In this document: one piece after another, positions 20,044 through 27,565 of the stretch
How positions within the stretch are numbered: position 1 is the first letter of the stretch
How the letters are laid out: each line of letters starts with the position of its first letter
NCBI GenBank assembly: GCA_030683005.1
Contig: JAUXMY010000023.1
Coordinates: forward strand, 62,001-126,000
DNA: 64,000 bases
Source of the DNA: Caulobacter sp.
GTDB taxonomy: Bacteria > Pseudomonadota > Alphaproteobacteria > Caulobacterales > Caulobacteraceae
Direction: 5' to 3'
Program-made: the position numbers and the translations under genes
Notes under the pieces: model-generated
What the model was told of the DNA's origin: nothing
The model's input: only the letters and a program-made list of their open reading frames with translations
Databases searched by the model: none

Positions 20044-20535
20044 TCAGCCCGGCCCGATGTAGCGCACGCGGACCCGCGCCACGCCGCGTTGGTAGATGCC
20101 CAGCTTCCTGGCCGCGCCCTTGGAGAGGTCGATGATCCGGCCCTGGACGAAGGGCCCCCGGTCGTTGACCCTGACCCGCAGCTTCTTGCCGGTGTCCAGG
20201 TCGGTGACCTCGACGATCGACGGCAGCGGCAGCGTCTTGTGGGCGGCGGTGATCAGATCCATGTCGAACACCTCGCCGTTGGCGGTGTGACGGTTGTGGA
20301 ACTGCTCGCCGTACCAGCTGGCGATGCCCTTCTCGTCATACTTCGGATCATGGCGCGGCGTGTACCAGACGCCCTTGACCTGATAGGGCCGCATGGTCGC
20401 CGGGACTTTCGCACCGGGTTGGGCGGCGACAGATGCCGGTCGATTCCCGGTGGCGTAGCGCGGCGTGGCGCAGGCCGTGGCGGCGGCGCAGGCCAGCAGG
20501 ACGGTCAGCGATTTCAGAACGGCGTCGGGACGCAT
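20044..20535 (-). CDS. rlpA: RlpA family lipoprotein
   Basis: A 163-aa protein with a signal sequence ending in a lipobox-like LLACAAATAC, then the double-psi beta-barrel of RlpA. The conserved parts are GIASWYGEQFHNRHTANGE, the PLPSIVEVTDLD segment and VRVNDRGPFVQGRIIDLSKGAA, where the catalytic Asp of septal-ring lytic transglycosylases lies. There is no C-terminal SPOR domain, so it is a short RlpA. It is separated from tmk by 65 bases; a D-Ala-D-Ala carboxypeptidase often placed there is missing. Confidence 0.92.
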   Translation of the reverse strand: MRPDAVLKSLTVLLACAAATACATPRYATGNRPASVAAQPGAKVPATMRPYQVKGVWYTPRHDPKYDEKGIASWYGEQFHNRHTANGEVFDMDLITAAHKTLPLPSIVEVTDLDTGKKLRVRVNDRGPFVQGRIIDLSKGAARKLGIYQRGVARVRVRYIGPG

Positions 20536-20655
20536 GCGCGCTCGGCCTCATCCGTGATCGAGGCCGTCACTATCGCGCCAAGGGTTTTCGACGTGGTTAA
20601 GGGGCGCGGGCGAGGTTCCCTCCCCCGCCGGGTCACGCTAGAAGCGCCGCCTGAC

Positions 20656-20745
<90 letters not shown>

Positions 20746-20822
20746 GACTACCCCTCCATGGGGTGTGATCTATCTCCCTGTCCCGGAACCCTGACGCAGC
20801 CCCCGCTCCGTGGACGAGACTG

Positions 20823-21269
20823 ATGCCGACCCATGCCAAGATCGCCACGCCGCCCTGGGTCTTGTTGCTGGGCCGTCTCGGGATGATCCCGTTTCTGGCG
20901 CCAGGCGTCGCCGGCTGGCTTTGGCCGGCGGTCGCACCGGTCGCCGGAGCGGCCCTGGCGGTCTATGCGGCGCTGATCCTGTCGTTTCTCGGCGGGGCGC
21001 GTTGGGGCGCGGCTGTCACGGCGGCGAGGATCGACAACCGGATCGTGTCCCTCGCCATGTTGCCCAGCCTCGCCGGCCTTGCGCTGTTGATGCTGCCGGC
21101 CGATTGGCGAGGCTGGCAGCTGGCGGGGCTGGGGGGCGCCCTGATCGTCCAGGGCTTGTGGGACATGCGGGCGACGACGGTCCCGGCCTGGTACGCCGGT
21201 CTGAGAGGGCAGCTGACCCTCGCCGCTCTCTCGGGGCTGGCGCTGGGCGCTGCGGTCGTCAGGACCTAG
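20823..21269 (+). CDS. DUF3429 family membrane protein
   Basis: A 148-aa protein with about five hydrophobic helices. The segment FLGGARWGAAV between helices and LLMLPADWRGWQLAG fit the DUF3429 family of inner-membrane proteins of unknown function. Its stop overlaps the convergent oxidoreductase by four bases. Confidence 0.75.
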   Translation: MPTHAKIATPPWVLLLGRLGMIPFLAPGVAGWLWPAVAPVAGAALAVYAALILSFLGGARWGAAVTAARIDNRIVSLAMLPSLAGLALLMLPADWRGWQLAGLGGALIVQGLWDMRATTVPAWYAGLRGQLTLAALSGLALGAAVVRT

Positions 21270-22228
21270 CCGGGCGACCTGTCGGCCAGCAGCTGCTCGG
21301 CCAGGGCGATCCCTGAATCCCAGGCGCACTCCACGCGCGGGCCGATCAGCCAGTCGCCGCAGCAGCCGAGCGCGCTTGCCGGCGACCACAGGGCGCCGTC
21401 AGCTCCCCCGGACGACCGTGCGAAGCGCCAGCGGTGGGCCTGCAGGGCGATGGGCGCCGGAACAGGGCCGCCGGCGGCGACGCCGAGGGCGTCCAGCAGC
21501 GCGGCGCCGATCGCTTCGGGCGGGTCTTCCAGATGGTCGCGCGACCAGTCGGGACTGCCCTGCAGCACCCAGGTCTCGATCGGTCCGCGCCCGGGTTTTG
21601 ACCCGTTGCGGGCGGCCCAGCCGAGCGCCCCCTGATCGCGCAGCACGTCGACAGCGATGTCGAGGCGCCGGTCGAATGCCGCCATCACCGTCCAGCAGGG
21701 CATGGTGCTCGAGGTGGCGGCCGTGGAGGCAAGCAGGCTGTCATGGCCCTCCAGCAGCGCCGCGGCCTGCTCGGCGGGCACGGCCACGACCACCGCGTCG
21801 AACAGGTCGCCCGGCCCCTGCGGCGAGCGCAGCCGCCAGGCGGGCCCGTCACGCTCAAGCGCCTCGATCGGGCAGTCCCAGGTTACCGACAGATCCGCAG
21901 CCAATGCGCGCACCGGCGCGTTCATCCCGGGAACGCCGACCCAGACCCGTGGCCCGGCGGCCGGCCATGGCGCGACGACGCCGTCCATCGCCCACTGGTC
22001 CACCTGGGCGCGGAACGAAGCCCCGCGCGCAGTGAAATACTGGGCGCCGTGGTCAAAGCTCGCCTGCCCCAGGGGCGTGTCGATGCGTCGGGTGGACATG
22101 CGCCCGCCCGGCCCCCGCGCCTTGTCGAACAGCGCGACCGAAATCCCGGCGCCGCTGAGCCGCGAGGCGCAGGCCAGCCCCGCCAGTCCCGCGCCAACGA
22201 TGGCGATACGCCTGCCGGTCTCCGACAT
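21266..22228 (-). CDS. FAD-dependent oxidoreductase (renalase-like)
   Basis: A 320-aa flavoprotein. The FAD-binding motif IAIVGAGLAGLACASRL at residues 9-25 and FDKARGPGGRMSTRR follow the amine-oxidase/renalase pattern. The C-terminal part ends with GDWLIGPRVECAWDSGIALAEQLL, where FAD contacts usually close. The substrate is unknown. It is convergent with the DUF3429 gene; the 240 bases to the next gene show nothing I can assign. Confidence 0.85.
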   Translation of the reverse strand: MSETGRRIAIVGAGLAGLACASRLSGAGISVALFDKARGPGGRMSTRRIDTPLGQASFDHGAQYFTARGASFRAQVDQWAMDGVVAPWPAAGPRVWVGVPGMNAPVRALAADLSVTWDCPIEALERDGPAWRLRSPQGPGDLFDAVVVAVPAEQAAALLEGHDSLLASTAATSSTMPCWTVMAAFDRRLDIAVDVLRDQGALGWAARNGSKPGRGPIETWVLQGSPDWSRDHLEDPPEAIGAALLDALGVAAGGPVPAPIALQAHRWRFARSSGGADGALWSPASALGCCGDWLIGPRVECAWDSGIALAEQLLADRSPG

Positions 22229-22468
22229 GAGCTCTCCCTGGATTCAAGGCCTGCGTGCAGGTCCGGCGTTGTCGTCGCAGAAGGTAGTTCATTCGCGGGC
22301 CATGGTGAGGTCCCCGCCGCCGGCGAACGGGACGCGGCGCCTCGCCAGGAAGCCGAACGAAAGCTCTGCAGCCGGCGCGGAATGTGCAGTCGATGACGCC
22401 GCTGCGGTTGGTCAGCCGGCGCGAAACGTCTGGCGCGGTCAGCCGGCGCCGAACGCGCGTGTCAGGCT

Positions 22469-22987
22469 CTAGGCCGCACCATCGGGGGGCGGGCTCCGGC
22501 GCACCGCCAGCACGCCGCCCCGCTCCAGCTCGTCGACGAACTTGAAAACGTTGGCCAGGTTCCGCTCCACCGCATTCAGCATGCGAGGTCCGGAAAGGGC
22601 GGCGGCCGGAGCGATAATCCCGTCTTCGCGCCGCTCGCAAAGGCCGGCCTCGATCAGCTTCTGCACATGACGCCGGGTCGTCTCGTAGGGGAGGTTGACC
22701 TGGTGGGACAGGGCATGGACGCTGACGCCGCGGCGCATGGAATCGGGCACCACTTCATCCGCGGCCGCGTAAGCCTGCGCCTCCGGCGATCCCGGACGCA
22801 GGTGCCGTGTGTTGGCGGCTATGACGCCCAGGAAGATCAACCCGCGAACCGTGTCGGATTCGATCATCCGCGACAGCAGGGACGCTGTATCAAGGACGAG
22901 CTGTATGGTGGCGCGCTGCGCGAGGCGGGCGCCCGCCGCGCTTGCCCCGACATCGGCTCTGGCCGGGTCTCGAATCGCATCCGTCAT
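22469..22987 (-). CDS. Winged-HTH transcriptional regulator
   Basis: A 172-aa protein with a central winged-helix motif: SVHALSHQVNLPYETTRRHVQKLIEAGLCERREDG reads as an HTH plus wing, in the style of IclR/MarR/ArsR proteins. There is no effector-binding domain beyond flanking helices, so the ligand is unknown. It is divergent from the response-regulator gene and close to the monooxygenase-dehalogenase pair, which it might control. Confidence 0.75.
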   Translation of the reverse strand: MTDAIRDPARADVGASAAGARLAQRATIQLVLDTASLLSRMIESDTVRGLIFLGVIAANTRHLRPGSPEAQAYAAADEVVPDSMRRGVSVHALSHQVNLPYETTRRHVQKLIEAGLCERREDGIIAPAAALSGPRMLNAVERNLANVFKFVDELERGGVLAVRRSPPPDGAA

Positions 22988-23084
22988 CCGACGACGTTAT
23001 ACGGCCCGCGGCTCCCCCGACAATGCGACTAAGGGCGGCGCCCGTTGGGGGCAAAAGACCATTACCCACAATGAGGTAGACGCA

Positions 23085-23112
23085 TTGACGGCCCCGTCGG
23101 CCGCGCAAGATA
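23085..23112 (+). promoter_or_regulatory. Candidate housekeeping promoter for the CheY-like gene
   Basis: TTGACGG (23085-23091) is followed after 13 bases by GCAAGATA (23105-23112). This fits the Caulobacter sigma73 pattern TTGACGS-N10-14-GCTANAWC with two mismatches in the downstream element. It places transcription start near 23120. Confidence 0.4.
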
Positions 23113-23154
23113 AGCGCGATCATCCAGACCCCTGTCACCTCCGAAAGATCCCGA

Positions 23155-23673
23155 CTGCCCGTCCTGACGAACATTGGCCTTGGCGAACTCGACATCCTGA
23201 TTGTCGATGACAACGCCCAGATGCGAACCATCGTCGGCAGCGTGCTGACGGCGGTCGGTTGCCGGCGGCTGCACTATGCTCCGAACGGTCGGCACGGCGT
23301 GGACACGCTGCGGCGGCGGACGATTGACGTCGTCTATGTCGACTACGAGATGCCGGTGATGAACGGGCTGGAGTTCATCCAATCAGTGCGCGGCCTGGAG
23401 GAGCCTGTCTGCCTCACGCCGATCATCATGCTGACCGGCCACAGCGACCTCAAGCGACTGACCGCCGCCCGGGACCTGGGAGTCAACGAGTTCCTGAGCA
23501 AACCGGTGACGGCTTCGTCCATCCTGAGACGGCTGGAGGCGGTCATCCTGCGGCCCCGGCCCTTCGTCCGGTTGGACGGCTATTTCGGTCCCGACCGTCG
23601 GCGGGGCGCCCGGGCCGGGTTCCGCGGACCCTGGCGTCGGGTGACCGACGCCCACGACGTCGTCGAACTCTGA
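23155..23673 (+). CDS. CheY-like receiver protein with no canonical start codon
   Basis: The frame encodes a single receiver domain: LDILIVDDNAQMRTI, the phosphorylatable Asp in VVYVDYEMPVMNG, Thr in MLTGHSD and Lys in EFLSKPVT. It has a short C-terminal extension with SDxYFGPDRRRG-like sequence (here DGYFGPDRRRGA), as in Caulobacterales stand-alone receivers. Between the last in-frame stop (23086-23088) and the DDN acidic pocket there is no ATG, GTG or TTG. The first ATG (23221) would delete strand 1 and both acidic residues. CTG at 23155, six bases after GAAAGA and downstream of a candidate promoter, is the best start; a frameshift is the alternative. Confidence 0.75.
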   Translation: MPVLTNIGLGELDILIVDDNAQMRTIVGSVLTAVGCRRLHYAPNGRHGVDTLRRRTIDVVYVDYEMPVMNGLEFIQSVRGLEEPVCLTPIIMLTGHSDLKRLTAARDLGVNEFLSKPVTASSILRRLEAVILRPRPFVRLDGYFGPDRRRGARAGFRGPWRRVTDAHDVVEL

Positions 23674-23778
23674 TCCGAGAATCCCCTTTGCTTTCGCTGG
23701 GTCAGCGGGCCCATCCTGCGCGCCGGATCACGCGTCGACACAAGGCGCGGACGGGTTGGAAACTGTCGGAGTATCAGG

Positions 23779-25392
23779 ATGACGAACGTGGAACTGGCGG
23801 CGTCCAGGACGCCTCGCAAGGGCTCGGTCGACGCCGTCGTGGTCGGGGCCGGTTTCGCCGGACTCTACATGGTCCAGCGGCTGCGCGAGGCCGGCCTGTC
23901 GGTGCAGGGCTTCGAGGCCGGCAAGGATGTCGGCGGAACGTGGTACTGGAACCGCTATCCCGGCGCGCGCTGCGATATCCCCAGCCTGCTCTACTCCTAC
24001 ACCTGGTCCGACGAGGTCCGGCTCGGCTGGCGGTGGAGCGAGAAGTACGCCACCCAGCCGGAGATCCTGTCCTACGCCGAGCATGTCGCCGACCGCTACG
24101 ACCTGCGCCGCGACTTCGCGTTCGAGACGAAGGTGACCTCGGCGGTGTTCGACGAGGCCAGCCGACGCTGGACGGTGCGCACCGACGCCGGCGACGTGAT
24201 CGACGCCCGCTTCTGCATCATGGCCACCGGCTGCCTGTCCGTGCCGCGCGGCGCCGACCTGCCGGGTGCCGAGAGCTTCGAGGGTGAGAGCTACGTGACG
24301 GGCCTCTGGCCCCACGAGGGTGTGGACTTCAAGGGCAAGCGGGTCGCCGTCATCGGCACGGGCTCTTCGGCCATCCAGTCCCTGCCCCTGATCGCGAAGG
24401 ACGCGGCCCAGGTCACCGTCTTCCAGCGGACGCCCAACTTCAGCCTGCCGGCCGTCAACACGCCGCTGGCCGACGAGGAGGTCGCCGCCTTCCATGAGGG
24501 CTTCCCCGAGTTCCTGCGGATGGTGAGGGCCGGCGAGCCGGGCATTCCGATGCCGCCGCCCGACTGGGTTCCCAATGACGAGGAGCTGGCACAGCTGCTC
24601 GAGGGGCTGTGGAGCGGCTGGGGGCTGGTCGCCTGCGCCCAGATCCCGAACCTGGTGAAGGACGAGCGCATCAACGAGGCCGCCTGCGAGTATGTGCGCG
24701 GCAAGATCCGCGAGATCGTCAAGGACCCGGCCCTGGCCGAGAAGCTGATCCCGTGCGACTTTCCGCTGGCCGCCAAGCGGGCCTGTGTCGACACCGACTA
24801 TTTCGAGACCTTCAACCGCGACAACGTCAGTTTGGTTGACCTGCACGAGACGCCGATCGAGGCGATCACGCCGACCGGGGTGAAGACCACCGACGGCGAG
24901 TACCCGGCCGACATCATCGTCTACGCCATCGGCTTTGACGCCATGACCGGCGCCCTGTCGCGGATCGATATCCGCGGTCGGGGCGGCAAGGCGCTGAACG
25001 CGGTCTGGGCCGAGGGGCCGCGCACCTATCTTGGCCTGATGGTGGCCGGCTTCCCCAACCTGTTCACGGTGACCGGCCCGGGCAGCCCGTCGGTGCTGTC
25101 CAACATGCTGATGTCGATTGAATTCCACGTCGACTGGATCGCCGACGCCATCGGCCATGTGCAGGCCCGGCAGGCGAGCGCCATCGAGGCCACCACCGAG
25201 GCGCAGGACGCCTGGGTCGAACACGTCAACGAGGAAGCCGACAAGACGCTCTACCCGCGGGCGGCCAGCTGGTACATCGGGGCCAACGTCCCGGGCAAGC
25301 CGCGCGTCTTCATGCCCTACGTCGGCGAGGGCTACAAAGTCCGCATCGATGACGTGGCCGCGAAGGACTACGAGGGGTTTGAGATCGCCTGA
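23779..25392 (+). CDS. Flavin monooxygenase, Baeyer-Villiger type, altered fingerprint
   Basis: A 537-aa flavoprotein of the cyclohexanone/phenylacetone monooxygenase type. There are two Rossmann motifs: VVGAGFAGLYMV (FAD) near residue 15 and VIGTGSSAIQS (NADPH) near residue 190. GGTWYWNRYPGARCDIPS is diagnostic. The Baeyer-Villiger fingerprint FxGxxxHxxxWP reads FEGESYVTGLWP, with Val173 (GTG) in place of His. It would oxidise a ketone to an ester or lactone if the altered site is active. It sits 68 bases before a dehalogenase-like hydrolase, with a palindrome between. Confidence 0.88.
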   Translation: MTNVELAASRTPRKGSVDAVVVGAGFAGLYMVQRLREAGLSVQGFEAGKDVGGTWYWNRYPGARCDIPSLLYSYTWSDEVRLGWRWSEKYATQPEILSYAEHVADRYDLRRDFAFETKVTSAVFDEASRRWTVRTDAGDVIDARFCIMATGCLSVPRGADLPGAESFEGESYVTGLWPHEGVDFKGKRVAVIGTGSSAIQSLPLIAKDAAQVTVFQRTPNFSLPAVNTPLADEEVAAFHEGFPEFLRMVRAGEPGIPMPPPDWVPNDEELAQLLEGLWSGWGLVACAQIPNLVKDERINEAACEYVRGKIREIVKDPALAEKLIPCDFPLAAKRACVDTDYFETFNRDNVSLVDLHETPIEAITPTGVKTTDGEYPADIIVYAIGFDAMTGALSRIDIRGRGGKALNAVWAEGPRTYLGLMVAGFPNLFTVTGPGSPSVLSNMLMSIEFHVDWIADAIGHVQARQASAIEATTEAQDAWVEHVNEEADKTLYPRAASWYIGANVPGKPRVFMPYVGEGYKVRIDDVAAKDYEGFEIA

Positions 25393-25419
25393 CGCGTCCT
25401 CGACGCCGCCCGGGAGACA

Positions 25420-25440
25420 TGTGACACTCATCATGTCACA
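25420..25440. promoter_or_regulatory. Operator-like palindrome upstream of the dehalogenase
   Basis: TGTGACA (25420-25426) and TGTCACA (25434-25440) are perfect inverted arms around a 7-base spacer, 20 bases before the hydrolase ATG. Size and position suit a dimeric repressor site; a short hairpin in the message is the alternative. Confidence 0.45.
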
Positions 25441-25460
25441 AGTTTTCACAGGCCGGTGCG

Positions 25461-26468
25461 ATGTCCCATGCCCTCCAGACGCCCGATGGCGTGCCTTTCC
25501 TCAGGACCGATGACGCCGCGTTCCTCGATCTGCCTGACTATCCCTTCGCGCCGCGCTACATCGAGGTCGAGGGGCTGAGGCTGCACTACGTGGACGAGGG
25601 GCCCTGCGATGGTCCGACTGTCCTGCTGATGCACGGCATGCCGACCTGGAGCTTTCTGAACCGGCACATCATCACCGCGCTGGTCGCCGCGGGCTATCGC
25701 TGCATCGCCGCCGACCACATCGGGTTTGGTCGCTCAGACAAGGTCACCGACGACAGCTGGTATTCGGTCGCACGTCACGTGGCGGCGCACCGGGCGCTGA
25801 TAGAGGCGCTCGATCTGCGGGATGCGACCCTGTTCTGCCAGGACTGGGGCGGCCCGATCGGCCTGGCTCAGGCCGCGCGGCTGCCCGGGCGCTTCTCGCG
25901 CCTGGTGATCATGAACACCTGGCTGCACCACGACGCCTACGTCTACACGGAGGCTCTCCGGCGCTGGAATGCGGGTTGGCAGGCGGGCGGCGTGTTTGGC
26001 GACAACGTGCCCGACCGGCTGTCGATCGGGACGTTCATGATGATCCCGCTGGGCATGATGCCGGCGCGGGAGCTTTACGCCCTGATCCAGGGGGGAAAGG
26101 GGCCGACGCTGACGTCTGATCAGGAAGCGATCCGGCGAGGCTATGACGCGCCGTTCGCGGGCCTCGGTCATGCGGGACACGCCGGACCGCGCCGCTTCCC
26201 GCTCAGCCTGCCCTTCTACAATCCCGAAGGCGGCGCGGCCGTCGAGCAGGCGCGCGACTTTGAGACCCTTCGCGCCTGGGCCGCGCCGGTCCATTTCATC
26301 TGGGGTGGCGGAGACGACGTCTTTACGGAAGCCTGGGGGCGGCAATGGGCCACCAACTACCCGCAGGCGACGTTCGATCTGCTGCCTGACGCAGGACACT
26401 TCCCGCAGGAGACCCACGGGGCGGAGATCGCGCGATTGTTTCTGGAACGGGTGGCGGCGGAGGGGTAG
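25461..26468 (+). CDS. Haloalkane-dehalogenase-like alpha/beta hydrolase
   Basis: A 335-aa hydrolase. The segment LLMHGMPTWSFL supplies the oxyanion hole and CQDWGGPIGL the nucleophile Asp128 followed by Trp, the arrangement of haloalkane dehalogenases, which use that Trp to hold the halide. A late Asp in WGGGDDVFTEA and His in DAGHFPQE complete a triad. Epoxide hydrolases share the Asp nucleophile, so dehalogenation is probable but not certain. It follows the monooxygenase on the same strand, separated by a palindrome. Confidence 0.82.
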   Translation: MSHALQTPDGVPFLRTDDAAFLDLPDYPFAPRYIEVEGLRLHYVDEGPCDGPTVLLMHGMPTWSFLNRHIITALVAAGYRCIAADHIGFGRSDKVTDDSWYSVARHVAAHRALIEALDLRDATLFCQDWGGPIGLAQAARLPGRFSRLVIMNTWLHHDAYVYTEALRRWNAGWQAGGVFGDNVPDRLSIGTFMMIPLGMMPARELYALIQGGKGPTLTSDQEAIRRGYDAPFAGLGHAGHAGPRRFPLSLPFYNPEGGAAVEQARDFETLRAWAAPVHFIWGGGDDVFTEAWGRQWATNYPQATFDLLPDAGHFPQETHGAEIARLFLERVAAEG

Positions 26469-26501
26469 CCCGGCGAGCCGCCGCCTCACGCGCCTATCGG
26501 C

Positions 26502-26648
26502 CTACTGGCCGTTGGTGTCCGTCGGCGGGTTGGCGGCGGCGGCGCGTTCCTTCGCCTCCTGCTTGGCGGCAGCCTTCTGGGCGGCCTTGATCGCCTTCTG
26601 ACGGTCGCGTTCCTGGCGTTCGAAATTGTAGTTCGGGGCGCGGGCCAT
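26502..26648 (-). CDS. Small basic Caulobacterales protein
   Basis: A 48-aa protein starting MARAPNYNFERQERDRQK, rich in Lys, Ala, Glu and Arg and ending in a flexible PPTDTNGQ tail. A ribosome site GGAGAGA precedes the ATG at 26648. I know short proteins with this NYNFER opening as common small ORFs of the order. The function is unknown; the charged helix could bind RNA or ribosomes. It is 13 bases downstream of the DUF6481 gene. Confidence 0.75.
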   Translation of the reverse strand: MARAPNYNFERQERDRQKAIKAAQKAAAKQEAKERAAAANPPTDTNGQ

Positions 26649-26661
26649 GGTCTCTCCTGGA

Positions 26662-27018
26662 TTAACGGGCCTTGCGGGCGGCATAGCGCGCGTCGCGCTT
26701 GGCCTTCTGCTCGACCTTGGTGAGTTGCTTGCGCTCCTTGCGCTCGCCACGCTTGGCCTCAAGGGCCTCGGCTTCCAACGCGGCGGCGGCCTCGAGGGCG
26801 GCGGCTTCGCTGTCGGCGACGGCCTGTTTGGCGGCGGCGCGGGCCTCGGCCCGATCAGCCCGGACCTGTGCCAGTTCGGCTTCCCGGCGCGCGGCGCGGT
26901 CTTCAAACTGGGGGTCGGTGACGGTGGGCTTGGGCTTCAGTTTGGCGACAAGCGCCTGGCGGGCCTCCGCCGCCGTCTTCAGCCTTTCGGCGAAGCCGGT
27001 CTTCTGGAATTCGTTCAT
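26662..27018 (-). CDS. DUF6481 family protein
   Basis: A 118-aa, highly charged, almost entirely helical protein rich in Ala, Glu, Lys and Arg, with QLTKVEQKAKRDARYAARKAR at the end. It resembles the DUF6481 proteins that follow a cold-shock gene in Caulobacterales. The function is unknown; an RNA-associated or stress role is inferred from the neighbour. A strong hairpin separates it from the csp stop codon. Confidence 0.78.
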   Translation of the reverse strand: MNEFQKTGFAERLKTAAEARQALVAKLKPKPTVTDPQFEDRAARREAELAQVRADRAEARAAAKQAVADSEAAALEAAAALEAEALEAKRGERKERKQLTKVEQKAKRDARYAARKAR

Positions 27019-27038
27019 GCAGACTTTCGTAAGAGCAA

Positions 27039-27067
27039 CGGCCGGCCCGGGAGTCCCGGACCGGCCG
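27039..27067 (-). terminator. Hairpin after the cold-shock gene
   Basis: Fourteen-base GC-rich arms (27039-27052 and 27054-27067) pair with one G-T mismatch around a minimal loop, directly after the csp stop. The following minus-strand sequence is only moderately T-rich (TTGCTCTTACG), so partial read-through into the DUF6481 gene is likely. Confidence 0.6.
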
Positions 27068-27078
27068 CCACGATAGTG

Positions 27079-27288
27079 CTAGACCGCTTGCAGCTGGCCG
27101 GCGGACATCTTGCCGCTGCGCTGATCGCGTTCCAGTTCGAACGAGACCTTCTGGCCTTCGTCGAGCGAGCGCATGCCAGCGCGTTCAACGGCCGAGATGT
27201 GCACGAACACATCGGCGCCGCCGTCGTCAGGTTGGATGAAGCCGAAGCCCTTGGTTCCGTTGAACCACTTAACAGTGCCGGTAGCCAT
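27079..27288 (-). CDS. csp: Cold-shock protein
   Basis: A 69-aa single OB-fold nucleic-acid-binding protein. RNP1 KGFGFIQPD and RNP2 DVFVHISAV are exact family motifs. The ATG at 27288 follows AAAGGTGAT; the frame stays open upstream but that part is the untranslated leader. The 277 bases to the enoyl-CoA hydratase hold this leader and no other gene; a leader of that length is usual for cold-shock messages and may carry temperature-sensing structure. Confidence 0.96.
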   Translation of the reverse strand: MATGTVKWFNGTKGFGFIQPDDGGADVFVHISAVERAGMRSLDEGQKVSFELERDQRSGKMSAGQLQAV

Positions 27289-27565
27289 TGAGATCACCTT
27301 TCCGGTGTCGAAAGTGCGGGCGTCCAACGTGGACACTCGATCAAATTGTCGGAAAGGATCACGTCAGACTCGGGAGCTCGATCCGAAGAGCAAGCAAGGA
27401 GAGCAACCGAACCAAGTCGATATTTGATGCCCCCTTGTCGCACGGATCGGAGACGGAGGCGAGCGAAAATACGCCGGACGGGCGAAAATCAGCCGCTCCC
27501 GCCGCCGCGCAAGGCCCGGGCGATGTCGCCGCGGGCCTTTCCGGCGACGAAAACAGCGGGCGGCC

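Noticed and set aside
22229..22468. Possible small gene between the oxidoreductase and the wHTH regulator
   Set aside because: Short open frames exist on both strands, but none has a ribosome site, a recognisable motif or a protein-like composition.
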